Assembly (NCBI RefSeq): GCF_003732265.1 | Contig: NZ_MOBK01000001.1 | Span: forward strand, 1,219,500-1,283,499 | Length of the DNA stretch: 64,000 bases | From: Pseudomonas brassicacearum | GTDB lineage: Bacteria > Pseudomonadota > Gammaproteobacteria > Pseudomonadales > Pseudomonadaceae | Reading direction: 5' to 3' | Shown here: positions 17,173 through 25,600 of the stretch, in pieces | How the letters are laid out: each line of letters opens with the position of its first letter | Numbering within the stretch: position 1 is the stretch's first letter | Made by a program: the position numbers and the translations under genes | The notes under the pieces: model-generated | Told to the model about the DNA's origin: nothing | What the model saw: only the letters and a program-made list of their open reading frames with translations | Databases searched by the model: none

Positions 17173-17390
17173 TTTCGATTCCTTGAAAGGTCCGCGTCGG
17201 TCGACGTACAGGAGAAAGATACGTAGGCGGCGGATGCTACTAAGCAGCCATCAGGCTGTCCAGAAATCGCCGATGCTGCTTACGCGGACCGAACGGCGAT
17301 TATGCCGTCACGATTCTCAAGAAATTTCCAAGAACTGGTGGCCAGTTACGACATTTTGACTCTGGTCGTTAAACGCGAGGACTAAGCGAT
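17173..17390. other. Gene-free stretch
   Basis: Holds the promoter side of the unknown membrane protein (leftward). An imperfect inverted repeat is present (AATCGCC near 17264 and GGCGATT near 17294). No convincing open frame. The REP doublet follows directly. Confidence 0.4.
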
Positions 17391-17482
17391 TCTGTAGGAG
17401 TGAGCCTGCTCGCGATGCAAACAACTCGGTGCAACCGGAAGACCGAGGTGATGCTATCGCGAGCAGGCTCACTCCTACAGGG
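17391..17482. repeat. REP doublet (GTAGGAGTGAGCCTGCTCGC type)
   Basis: Inverted copies of TGTAGGAGTGAGCCTGCTCG near 17393 and its complement near 17459-17480, just past the 3' end of the LuxR-type regulator. Confidence 0.8.
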
Positions 17483-17509
17483 GGTTTTGGGTGGGTTGTA
17501 GATTTGGGT

Positions 17510-18340
17510 TTAGTGCTGGCGCAGCCACTCGATAAACAGCGCAAACAATTCCGACTGCGACCCGACTTCCAGTTTCAGATACAGGTTCTTGCGGTGCATG
17601 CGCACTGTCTCCGGCGAGATGCTCATCTGGCTGGCCGTGGATTTCACCGAATGCCCCCGAAGCACCATGTGCGCCACTTCCCGCTCGCGCTCGGTCAGCA
17701 CGTCGCAGCCAAAGTTTTCGAAGGCGGACTGCACGCGTTGCTTCAGATCGTCACTTTCAGTGACTGCGCTTTGCGCCAGGCCACGACGGCCAAACTCGCT
17801 GATGAATTCCCGAACCAACGGCTCAACCGCGCGCAACAGATTCAGCTGCTCCGCCCGCAGGCTTTCCCCGCCAAACCCCTGAAACAGACTGACCGACACC
17901 TGGCTGTCATGGCCGGTATCGATCAGGTAAAAGCTGTCCTCCGAACACCCGGCCTTCAAGTAGTAGGTCTTGTAGTAATCCGTGTCGAAGAAGTTGTCCG
18001 GGGCGATTTCCTCCAGGTGATAAAACCCTTCGGCCAGCCCCTGCTCCACCGCCAGGCAAAACGGGTCGAGCAAGTAGCCACCGGAAAAATAGCGGTCGAT
18101 GATCGAGTCCCGGTACTGCTCCGGGATACCGCGCTGGTACAGTAACTGCGGCGCGCGGTCCTTGTGTTCGAGGCTGATCATCACCGATTCGATGGACACC
18201 AGATGCCCGAACGCCGACGCCAGGTAGTGCAGCGCGTCAGGCGCGTCGACATGGGCGAATGCCTCGCGCATGTCGCCGTGCCATTTGTGCAAGGCCCCGA
18301 AGGGCAATGCGATCAGCGTATCGTCATTGGGTTTGCTCAT
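17510..18340 (-). CDS. LuxR-type transcriptional regulator
   Basis: 276 residues from the internal ATG (MSKPNDDTLIALPFG); the frame is open to 18397 but would then abut the neighbouring gene. The C-terminal 65 residues form a clear LuxR HTH (DVLTEREREVAHMVLRGHSVKSTASQMSISPETVRMHRKNLYLKL). The N-terminal 200 residues are not a receiver domain (no phospho-acceptor pattern). They also lack an obvious acyl-homoserine-lactone domain, so the input is unknown. It lies about 50 bases after an aminotransferase gene in the same direction, so it probably regulates that gene and the upstream binding-protein gene, possibly in response to an amine or amino acid. Confidence 0.82.
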   Translation of the reverse strand: MSKPNDDTLIALPFGALHKWHGDMREAFAHVDAPDALHYLASAFGHLVSIESVMISLEHKDRAPQLLYQRGIPEQYRDSIIDRYFSGGYLLDPFCLAVEQGLAEGFYHLEEIAPDNFFDTDYYKTYYLKAGCSEDSFYLIDTGHDSQVSVSLFQGFGGESLRAEQLNLLRAVEPLVREFISEFGRRGLAQSAVTESDDLKQRVQSAFENFGCDVLTEREREVAHMVLRGHSVKSTASQMSISPETVRMHRKNLYLKLEVGSQSELFALFIEWLRQH

Positions 18341-18393
18341 GCCCCGCAGTCTAGCGGGAGAACCGACGCCGGGTAACCGCCGATTGATCGAAC

Positions 18394-19812
18394 TCATTGC
18401 CCGACGTACTGGCCGCTTTTCTCAAGCTCGGCCGCCACTTCAAGAATGCACACCCGCAGGATCTCGACGATTTCATCGACCTGGGCGCACGTCAGGATCA
18501 GCGGTGGCGACATCACATTAAGGTGCATGATCGGCCGCACCAGCAAGCCTCGGGCCTGGGCCCGGGAGTGAATCATCTCGCCAATGTTGACCTCATCGGC
18601 GAACAACGCCTTGGTGCGTTTGTCGGCCACGAACTCCACGCAGGCCATGAACTTCTGGCAGCGCACATCGCCCACCAGCGGCAAGTCGCTGAGGGTCGCC
18701 AGGCGTTCTTCGAGGTACGTGCCAACCACCTCGACATGCTCCAGCAGGTTTTCGCGCTCGATGATCTCGATGTTTTTCAGCGCCGCGGTGCAGCACACCG
18801 GGTGGCCGCTGTAGGTGAAGCCGTGGGTAAAGCAGCGGCCCTTGCCGGGCTCGGCGATGACTTTCCAGATACGGTCGGAAAAGATGCACGCGCCCAACGG
18901 CAAGTAAGCCGAGGTCAGGCCTTTGGCCGTGGTGATGATGTCCGGCTGCACATCGAACAGATCATAGGAGGCGAAGAACTTGCCCAGACGCCCGAACGAG
19001 GTCACCACTTCATCGGCGACAAACAGAATGTCGTAGCGCTGGCAGACTTCCCACATGCGTTTCAGGTAACCCTTGGGCGGGATAATCACCCCGCCCGATC
19101 CCATGATCGGCTCGGCAAAGAAGCCCGCGACCTTGTCCGCGCCGATGGCCAGGATCTTGTCTTCGAACTCCTTGATCAGAAATTCGAGAAACTGCGCTTC
19201 GTCCATGCCGTCCGGTGCGCGGTACGGGTTCGGGTTGGAGACGTGGTGAATCCTGTCGTTGGCGTAATCGAATTCCGGCACACGGTCGGCGGCCTTGTTG
19301 CCGATCGACATCGTCAGCGTGGTGGAACCGTGATACGCGTTGAACCGGGCGATGACGTGCTTCTTTTCCGGTTTGCCGCGGCAGTTCTGATAGTACTGAA
19401 TCAGCCGGTACGCGGTGTCGACGGCCGTGGAGCCGCCGGTGGTCAGGAACACATGATCGAGATCGCCCGGCGCCAGGCTGGCGAGTTTTTCGCACAACTG
19501 GATGGCGACGTTGTTGGACATGTCGGAAAACGGATTCGAATACGCCAGTTGCCGCACCTGATCGGCAATCGCCAGGGCCATTTCCTCACGGCCCAAGCCG
19601 ATATTGGTGCACCACATGCCGCCGACCGCATCGAGAAAACGGTTGCCGTGAGCGTCGTAAATATAGGCGCCGTCACCGGCCACGATGTTCAGCGCGCCCT
19701 GTTCGGCGTGCTCGTCGAACACGTGGTAGCCGTGCATGTAGTGGGCTTTGTCAGCCTTGATCAACTGGGCGTCATCAACGGCCGGCAGTGCTTTCAACGT
19801 TGGAGTAGCCAT
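18394..19812 (-). CDS. Class III PLP-dependent aminotransferase
   Basis: 472 residues, the usual length. It has the class III signatures LDAVGGMWCTNIGLG, TTGGSTAVDTAYRLIQYY (phosphate-binding region), FNAYHGSTT, FVADEVVTSFGRLGKFFA, and the PLP-lysine motif ITTAKGLTSAYLPLGA (Lys at about 290). Close relatives in Pseudomonas act on putrescine, cadaverine or other omega-amines with pyruvate (SpuC-like), but substrate choice in this family is hard to predict. The neighbouring polyamine-type binding protein (20949 leftward, 30 bases upstream) supports an amine substrate. A GAGG site precedes the ATG. Confidence 0.88.
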   Translation of the reverse strand: MATPTLKALPAVDDAQLIKADKAHYMHGYHVFDEHAEQGALNIVAGDGAYIYDAHGNRFLDAVGGMWCTNIGLGREEMALAIADQVRQLAYSNPFSDMSNNVAIQLCEKLASLAPGDLDHVFLTTGGSTAVDTAYRLIQYYQNCRGKPEKKHVIARFNAYHGSTTLTMSIGNKAADRVPEFDYANDRIHHVSNPNPYRAPDGMDEAQFLEFLIKEFEDKILAIGADKVAGFFAEPIMGSGGVIIPPKGYLKRMWEVCQRYDILFVADEVVTSFGRLGKFFASYDLFDVQPDIITTAKGLTSAYLPLGACIFSDRIWKVIAEPGKGRCFTHGFTYSGHPVCCTAALKNIEIIERENLLEHVEVVGTYLEERLATLSDLPLVGDVRCQKFMACVEFVADKRTKALFADEVNIGEMIHSRAQARGLLVRPIMHLNVMSPPLILTCAQVDEIVEILRVCILEVAAELEKSGQYVGQ

Positions 19813-19842
19813 ACAAAAACCTCAAACCGAAGGGTTAAACGA

Positions 19843-20949
19843 TCAAATCCCGCTCTTAACCGTGCTCCAGACGCGGGTGATGGCGCGCATTTCCTTGGCG
19901 TCCTGAGTCTTTTGCGGAAACAGGCGCTGGCGGGTTTCTTCATCGGGGTAGATCGCCGGATTGCTGCGCACATCGGCATTGAGCAACGGCGTGGCCGCCG
20001 CGTTGCTGTTGGCGTAGTGGATGTAGTCGGTGACGTCCGCCATCACTTGTGGCTGCATCAGGTACTCGAGGAACTTGTGCGCGTTGGCCACGTGCGGCGC
20101 ATCGGCCGGGATGTACATGTTGTCGAACCAGATCAGCGAACCTTCCTTGGGAATGAAATAGGCCAGTTTGATCTTCAACTTGGCTTCTTCGGCGCGGGCC
20201 ATGGCGGTGGCGTAGTCGCCCGACCAGGTCATGGCCATGCACACATCGCCGTTGGGCAGGCTGGTCAGGTAGTTCACCGAGTCGAACTTCTTGATGTACG
20301 GCCGAACGGACAGCAACAAGTCCTGCGCGGCTTTCAAGTCTTCAGGCGAAGCGCTTCGCGGGTCTCGCCCCAGGTACTTCAAGGCCAGGGGGATCACTTC
20401 AGTGGGCGCATCGACCAAGGTCACCCCGCAGTCGGCGAAGCGCGAGACGATTTTCGGATCGAAGATCATCGCCAGCGAACCAATCGGCGCGTCCGGCATG
20501 CGTTCCTTGATCTTGTCGACGTTGTAGGTAATACCGTTGCTGCCCCAGGTGTACGGCGCGGAATACACGGTGCCGGCGTCAAAGCCCTGCAAGTCCTGCA
20601 AGACTTTCGGGTCAAGGTTGGTCCAGCCCGGCAGCAATTTCTTGTCCAGCGGCTGGAACACTTTGGCCTTGATCAAGGGCGGCGCAAGGGAGGCGTTCAG
20701 CACCACCAGATCGTAACCGGAGTGCCCGGTCAGCAACTTCGCCTGGACGGTTTCGTAGGCATCAAAGGTGTCGTAAATCACCTTGATCCCGGAGGCTTTC
20801 TCAAAGTCGGCAATGGTCTTTTCGCCGATGTAGTCCGCCCAGTTGTACAACCGGAGCGTATTGTTTTCGTTCACGTCAGTGGCGGCGTGCACATTGAGTG
20901 TCAGCGGAACTAGCAACAGACTGGAAATCACCATGAGGGCCTTGCGCAT
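19843..20949 (-). CDS. PotF/SpuD-type periplasmic polyamine-binding protein
   Basis: 368 residues with a signal peptide ending VHA (about residue 22) and the opening strand NTLRLYNWADYIGEKTIADFEKASGIKVIYDTFDA typical of PotF/SpuD/PotD. It also has LVVLNASLAPPLIKAKVFQPLDKK, YSAPYTWGSNGITYN, CMAMTWSGDYATA and LIWFDNMYIPADAPH, so the whole family fold is present. It should capture putrescine or spermidine-like amines for an ABC importer. No ATPase or permease genes are adjacent, so it must use a system encoded elsewhere or act as a sensor. It lies 30 bases upstream of the aminotransferase in the same direction, probably as an operon. AAGGTGA is the ribosome site. Confidence 0.9.
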   Translation of the reverse strand: MRKALMVISSLLLVPLTLNVHAATDVNENNTLRLYNWADYIGEKTIADFEKASGIKVIYDTFDAYETVQAKLLTGHSGYDLVVLNASLAPPLIKAKVFQPLDKKLLPGWTNLDPKVLQDLQGFDAGTVYSAPYTWGSNGITYNVDKIKERMPDAPIGSLAMIFDPKIVSRFADCGVTLVDAPTEVIPLALKYLGRDPRSASPEDLKAAQDLLLSVRPYIKKFDSVNYLTSLPNGDVCMAMTWSGDYATAMARAEEAKLKIKLAYFIPKEGSLIWFDNMYIPADAPHVANAHKFLEYLMQPQVMADVTDYIHYANSNAAATPLLNADVRSNPAIYPDEETRQRLFPQKTQDAKEMRAITRVWSTVKSGI

Positions 20950-21178
20950 AGCAAATTCACCTTATCAAGCGAAGTCGGTTCTGGACGACCGGTTGATGCC
21001 ACTATTGAGCGATCGGGCCAACCGCACCATACCCCGAATGGGTGTGTGAACCGTTTTGCCAGCCAGCGCGGCGGCTAAACATGGCAAAAAGCAGCAGTTG
21101 CGTTGACTCGTTTTGTCATAGCTCCCATGCCGGCCGGGCGCTTAGAGTGGCTGCCGGACAAAACAGGCGGGGCATTCG

Positions 21179-21958
21179 ATGACTGAGCTGATCAAACAAC
21201 AACGAAACGAAGGCGTTTTGACGCTCACGCTCGACCGCCCCGACAAGCTCAACGCGCTGAACAACAGCCTGTACACGCAGTTGGCCGACCAGTTGCTGGC
21301 GGCGGATGAAGACGCAGACGTCGGCGTGATCGTGATCACCGGCGGCACCACGTGCTTTACCAGTGGCAACGATCTGGCGGATTTTCTCGAGCACCCGCCG
21401 ACGCATCTGGACAGCCCGGCGTTTCGCTTGATGAACGTCGTCATTCACCTGCAAACACCGTTGATCGCCGCCGTCAGCGGGGCAGCCATCGGCATTGGCA
21501 CCACCCTGCTGCTGCATTGCGACCAGGTGCTGGTGACGCGAAACGCCAAGCTGCGCGTGCCGTTCGTCAACCTGGGCCTGTGCCCGGAGTTCGGTGCGAG
21601 CCTGTTGTTGCCGCGTCTGATCGGTCACGCCCGCGCCGCCCGTTTGCTGCTGTGGGGCGACAGCCTCGATGGCGCTGCGGCGGTTGCCTGCGGCCTGGCC
21701 AACGAGCTGTTCGACGACGGCCAACAGTGCCTGGACGCCGCGCAAAACCTGGCCCGACGCCTGCTCGCCTTGCCGCAGGATTCACTACGGCAGACCCGAC
21801 AATTGCTCAAACAGGCGTCATTGCCGGAGCTGCAAGCCACTATTCGTCAGGAAAACCTGTTGTTCATCGAGCGCCTCAAGACACCTGAAGCGCAAACAGC
21901 GTTGACCGCCCTACTCAATCGCAGTACAGAAAAGCATTCACCAAGAGGAAAGCCGTAA
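21179..21958 (+). CDS. Enoyl-CoA hydratase/isomerase family protein
   Basis: 259 residues of the crotonase fold. It has the CoA-binding and oxyanion elements LDRPDKLNALNNSLYTQLADQL, GGTTCFTSGNDLADF and SGAAIGIGTTLLLHCDQVL. The second acidic site reads LGLCPEFGASLLLPRLIG (Glu present), but the first catalytic Glu of true hydratases, in the GGGxE position, is Thr/Leu here. It may therefore be an isomerase rather than a hydratase. Its TAA stop shares an A with the thiolase ATG (TAATG), giving translational coupling. Together they suggest a short beta-oxidation unit for an acyl-CoA of unknown structure. Confidence 0.85.
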   Translation: MTELIKQQRNEGVLTLTLDRPDKLNALNNSLYTQLADQLLAADEDADVGVIVITGGTTCFTSGNDLADFLEHPPTHLDSPAFRLMNVVIHLQTPLIAAVSGAAIGIGTTLLLHCDQVLVTRNAKLRVPFVNLGLCPEFGASLLLPRLIGHARAARLLLWGDSLDGAAAVACGLANELFDDGQQCLDAAQNLARRLLALPQDSLRQTRQLLKQASLPELQATIRQENLLFIERLKTPEAQTALTALLNRSTEKHSPRGKP

Positions 21959-23139
21959 TGAACACCCCGGATATTTTTGTTGTCAGCGCCGCACGTACCG
22001 CCATCGGCACCTTTGGCGGTTCGCTCAAAGACGTTCCGCTGGTCGACCTGGCGACCACGGCCGTCAAGGCCGCCCTGCAACGCTCCGGCGTAGACCCGGC
22101 GCAAGTTGGCCATCTGGTGATGGGCAGCGTGATCCCGACCGAAACCCGCGACGCCTACATCTCCCGCGTTGCCGCGATGAACGCCGGCATCCCGAAAGAG
22201 ACCCCGGCCTACAACGTCAACCGCCTGTGCGGTTCCGGCCTGCAAGCGATCATCAATGCCGCACAAACCCTGATGCTGGGCGATGCCGACATCGTCGTCG
22301 GTGCCGGTGCCGAATCCATGAGCCGTGGGCCTTACATCATGCCGGCCGCCCGTTGGGGTGCGCGCATGGGCAACATCCAGGCCATCGACTACATGCTGGG
22401 CATCCTGCATGACCCGTTCCACGGCATCCACATGGGCATCACCGCCGAGAACGTCGCCGAACGCAACGGCATCACCCGTGAAATGCAAGACGCCCTGGCC
22501 CTGGAAGACCAGAAACGCGCAGCCTTCGCCATCGCCAATGGCTACTTCAGCGAGCAAATCGTTGGCGTGGAAATCCGTGATCGCAAAGAGACCAAGCTGT
22601 TCAGCGTCGACGAACACCCACGCGCCACCTCGCTTGAGCAACTGGCGGGCATGAAGCCAGCGTTCAAGAAAGACGGTTCGGTGACGGCCGGCAACGCTTC
22701 CGGCCTGAACGACGGCGCCGCTGCGCTGGTCATGGCCACTGGTGCCGCCGTGCAGAGCAACAATCTGCGCCCGCTGGCCCGTCTGGTCAGCTACGCCCAC
22801 GCCGGGGTTGAACCGGAGCTGATGGGGCTCGGCCCGGTGCCGGCCACCCGCTTGGCGCTCAAGCGTGCTGGCCTGACCGTCGCCGACATGGATGTGATCG
22901 AAGCCAACATCGCCTTCGCCGCCCAGGCCTGTGCCGTCAGCCAGGAACTGGACCTCGACCCGGCCAAGGTCAACCCGAACGGCTCGGGTATTTCCCTGGG
23001 TCACCCGGTCGGCGCAACCGGCGCGATCATCGCCACCAAAGCCATCCACGAACTGCACCGCACCAACGGCCGTTATGCGCTGGTGACCATGTGCATCGGT
23101 GGCGGCCAAGGAATTGCAGCGATTTTCGAACGCGTTTAA
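21958..23139 (+). CDS. Thiolase (acetyl-CoA C-acetyl/acyltransferase)
   Basis: 393 residues, the normal length. All three catalytic residues are in place: Cys91 in NRLCGSG, His349 in LGHPVGATG, Cys379 in MCIGGGQG. The sequence [19 protein letters not shown] and the start ([20 protein letters not shown]) are like BktB/PhaA-type thiolases. It condenses or cleaves acyl-CoA units in the cytoplasm. One oddity: the NEAFA motif reads NIAFAAQ, with Ile for Glu. It is coupled to the preceding crotonase gene, so the pair probably works in the breakdown of one acyl-CoA, possibly the product of the amine route encoded divergently; that link is conjecture. Confidence 0.9.
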   Translation: MNTPDIFVVSAARTAIGTFGGSLKDVPLVDLATTAVKAALQRSGVDPAQVGHLVMGSVIPTETRDAYISRVAAMNAGIPKETPAYNVNRLCGSGLQAIINAAQTLMLGDADIVVGAGAESMSRGPYIMPAARWGARMGNIQAIDYMLGILHDPFHGIHMGITAENVAERNGITREMQDALALEDQKRAAFAIANGYFSEQIVGVEIRDRKETKLFSVDEHPRATSLEQLAGMKPAFKKDGSVTAGNASGLNDGAAALVMATGAAVQSNNLRPLARLVSYAHAGVEPELMGLGPVPATRLALKRAGLTVADMDVIEANIAFAAQACAVSQELDLDPAKVNPNGSGISLGHPVGATGAIIATKAIHELHRTNGRYALVTMCIGGGQGIAAIFERV

Positions 23140-23147
23140 GTGTCAAC

Positions 23148-23176
23148 GCGATGCCCGGTGCAATGCCGGGCATCGC
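23148..23176. terminator. Hairpin between convergent genes
   Basis: GCGATGCCCGG and GCCGGGCATCGC pair almost perfectly around a 6-base loop, 9 bases after the thiolase stop. No T run. Probable 3' hairpin. Confidence 0.5.
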
Positions 23177-23227
23177 AGCCGCTTGATGCCGCAATTTACG
23201 CGATGCAGCCACCCTGGCGGTCAATAC

Positions 23228-24349
23228 TCACAGTCTTACTACCGCCAGCAGCAATGCCACAGCACCGCACAGCAACAAGGTCTCGCCCAACGCTTGGCCC
23301 CACGCCGCCAGCATCAGACCACCGCCTATCAAGAGGTAATACAGCAATCCGAACAGCGCACCGGCGGTACCCAGTCGATCGCCGTAATTCACCAGCGCCG
23401 AACCGAGAATATTCGGGATCGCCATGCCGAACGCCAGGACCACCACCAGCATCGCCAACACAAACAGGGCACTGTTCTCCAACAGCCATACACCACTGGC
23501 ACCCACCAACATCAATGCACCCGCTATCTGTACCATTTGTGTCCCAATCAAACCGCGATGCAGCAACCGTTTGTTGAGCCACGCGCCAAGTCCGGAACCC
23601 AAGGCCAGGATCACGCCGCTGTAGCCGAACCATTGCGCACCCAAACCCAGTCGCTGAAACACAAACGGCCCCAGGCTGTAGTAGCTGAACAATGCAATGT
23701 TGAACACCGCCACCAACAGCGTCGACCGCCAGATATCGCGATCTTGCAGCATCCGCCACAGCGTCTCCAATAACGCGGCTGTCTTCACGTTTTGCGGGCG
23801 GGTTTCCGGCAAGGTTCGCAGGCACCACAACCAAAGTGCAGAGGACAACAGCAGCAGACAGCCCAAAACGCCTTGATAGCCGAAGGCTTGTACCAGACTC
23901 GCCCCGGTGAATAATCCGATTGCCGGACTGACCGCCAGCGCGATGCCCATGACGGAAAACACCTGTGCCAGTTCCGCCCCCTTGAAGCGGTCGCGCAACA
24001 GGGTTTGCGTGACCACCGAGCCCACCGCCGCACCGAATGCAGCCAGTGCCTGGGCCAGCAACAGCCCATCAAACGTTCGGACATTCAGCGCCAGCACCGA
24101 TGCCCCCGCGTACAACGCCAGCCCGGCGAGCATCGAGAGACGCCGACCGATCCGGTCGCACATCCGGCCCCACACCACCACGCCAAAGGCGAACGCCAGG
24201 AAATACACCGACAGGGTTTGTGCCGCCTGCTGCGGGCCAACCGCAAAGGCCTGGCCGATGTTCGCCAACGCCGGGCTGTAGAGGGTCTGGGCAATCTGCG
24301 GGAACATAAGCAACGCGATCGCCAATACCAATAAGCTTTTTGAATTCAT
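23228..24349 (-). CDS. MFS transporter, Bcr/CflA-like drug efflux type
   Basis: About 373 residues from ATG at 24349; a GTG one codon upstream is the alternative. There are 12 predicted helices. It begins LVLAIALLMFPQIAQTLYSPALANIGQAF, where the early acidic/proline pattern of Bcr/CflA and YnfM-type exporters is partly kept. It has the loop 2-3 motif WGRMCDRIGRRLSMLAG and the antiporter-type motif LRDRFKGAELAQVFSVMGIALAVSPAIG. It should export toxic small molecules. It is divergent, over about 100 bases, from an AraC regulator. An octamer TGACGTAT in that gap recurs before the membrane-fusion gene at 25.3 kb. Confidence 0.82.
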   Translation of the reverse strand: MNSKSLLVLAIALLMFPQIAQTLYSPALANIGQAFAVGPQQAAQTLSVYFLAFAFGVVVWGRMCDRIGRRLSMLAGLALYAGASVLALNVRTFDGLLLAQALAAFGAAVGSVVTQTLLRDRFKGAELAQVFSVMGIALAVSPAIGLFTGASLVQAFGYQGVLGCLLLLSSALWLWCLRTLPETRPQNVKTAALLETLWRMLQDRDIWRSTLLVAVFNIALFSYYSLGPFVFQRLGLGAQWFGYSGVILALGSGLGAWLNKRLLHRGLIGTQMVQIAGALMLVGASGVWLLENSALFVLAMLVVVLAFGMAIPNILGSALVNYGDRLGTAGALFGLLYYLLIGGGLMLAAWGQALGETLLLCGAVALLLAVVRL

Positions 24350-24448
24350 CACCGCTGCTCTTTTCAGGGAAACCGGCGAGCAGCTTAAAGAGCCGTAGCT
24401 GACGTATTATCCAGACCCTGCCAACTTATCGTTGAAATCGGACAACCC

Positions 24449-25213
24449 ATGGCCTGGCTTGATGCCCACACGAAATTCAATCCAGACCGCTATCCAGCGT
24501 CGGTCATCGGCATCGCCGCAACGCTGGGTGATCATGATTCCGGGTTACATCGGCATGAGCGCGGGCAGTTGCTGTTCACCCGCCAGGGCTGCACGCGCAT
24601 CACCCTCGCCCAGCAGTTGTGCCTCTTGCCACCGTCGCGTGCCGCATGGATTCCGCCGGGCGTGGAACACCGCGCCGTCATGCAGCAGAGCGTCGACTAC
24701 CGCTCCATTTATCTGACGCAAGCGTTGTGCGCCGAACTGCCGCCACAGGTCTGCGTGATTGAAGTCAGCCCCTTGCTGCGGGCAGTGCTGGAACCCATCG
24801 CCCTCGCCGATTTCGACACCGATTGGCAGCAGGGCAAATTCGTTCATCTGCTTGGGCTTTGCCTGAGCGAAATTCGCGACGCCGTTCATCAACCGATGCT
24901 CTTGCCCCTGCCGTGGGACAAGCGCCTGGCACCGTTGCTGGCTTGGCCTGAGCAACTGCCACCGGAACTTCACGTGCTGGAACAACAGATTGGCGCCAGC
25001 GGCCGAACCATCGGGCGAATCTTCCAGCGCGAAACCGGCATGAGTTATCAGCAATGGCGCCAGCAGTGGCGTTTGATGCGCGCCATCGAACTGCTGTCTA
25101 CCGGGCGCTGCATCAGCTACAGCGCTTTCGAATCAGGTTTCGCCAGCGACAGCGCGTTCATTGCGTTCTTCAAAGACATGACCGGTATTACCCCTGGCCA
25201 TTGGCTCAAATAG
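24449..25213 (+). CDS. AraC-family regulator with cupin sensor
   Basis: 254 residues. The N-terminal half is a cupin-like sensor (DSGLHRHERGQLLFTRQGCTRI, PSRAAWIPPGVEHRA). The C-terminal half is an AraC HTH pair (GASGRTIGRIFQRETGMSYQQWRQQWRLMRAIELL, YSAFESGFASDSAFIAFFKDMTGITPGHWL). The layout matches AraC regulators that control neighbouring efflux genes. It lies between a divergent MFS exporter and the first part of a membrane-fusion protein gene, and both promoters share TGACGTAT (24400-24407 plus strand; 25266-25259 minus strand), a candidate binding site. The ligand is unknown. Confidence 0.85.
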   Translation: MAWLDAHTKFNPDRYPASVIGIAATLGDHDSGLHRHERGQLLFTRQGCTRITLAQQLCLLPPSRAAWIPPGVEHRAVMQQSVDYRSIYLTQALCAELPPQVCVIEVSPLLRAVLEPIALADFDTDWQQGKFVHLLGLCLSEIRDAVHQPMLLPLPWDKRLAPLLAWPEQLPPELHVLEQQIGASGRTIGRIFQRETGMSYQQWRQQWRLMRAIELLSTGRCISYSAFESGFASDSAFIAFFKDMTGITPGHWLK

Positions 25214-25258
25214 ACACCTGACGACCGGCAGCAAAAATCAATTGCCACCAAATATTAC

Positions 25259-25266
25259 ATACGTCA
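25259..25266 (-). promoter_or_regulatory. Shared octamer TGACGTAT, candidate AraC site
   Basis: The same octamer occurs at 24400-24407 in the MFS/AraC divergent region. Here it lies 44 bases before the membrane-fusion gene start, within an AT-rich stretch with ATTAC/GTAAT ends. Two copies only, so the case is weak. Confidence 0.25.
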
Positions 25267-25309
25267 TATTACCTGCGTAATAAACACCCGTTTCCTACAG
25301 GTAAACCCC

Positions 25310-25600
25310 ATGACCAGCATGCCCAGCCTTGAAACCGACCAAGCTGTCCCGGTGAGCACACCCAAGCCACCCCTGCTCAAACGGTTGATCCTGCTGACAG
25401 CGGTTGTCGCCGCCCTGGTTGCGGGCGGGCTGTATGCCTCTCACTGGTGGACAGCCGGTCGTTTCATTGAGGAAACCGACGATGCCTACATCGGCGGCGA
25501 CGTCACTGGGCATGCAGACCAACCTGCAGATCCTCTACAGCCCGGACCAGGTGGCCGGCATCAAGTCCCGTGCGGTGTCCGGCTCGCTGGAACCGTCTGA
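25310..25600 (+). pseudogene. Membrane-fusion protein (EmrA/HlyD type), truncated
   Basis: Begins normally (ATG, AGGT upstream). It has a cytoplasmic start, one membrane anchor at about 25-45 (LILLTAVVAALVAGGLYASH) and the family motif ETDDAYIGGDVT at about 54-65, where an EmrA-type protein would continue into its lipoyl and coiled-coil domains. After GGDVT (about 25507) the family sequence stops. The frame runs 31 more codons out of phase through receptor DNA and ends at 25600. About 80 percent of the protein is missing, as is any partner transporter gene. This points to a deletion joining this gene to fpvA, or to an assembly error at 25507. Confidence 0.8.

Noticed and set aside
18397..20913. 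838-codon plus-strand frame over the aminotransferase and binding-protein genes
   Set aside because: Antisense to two clearly recognised genes and without any domain.
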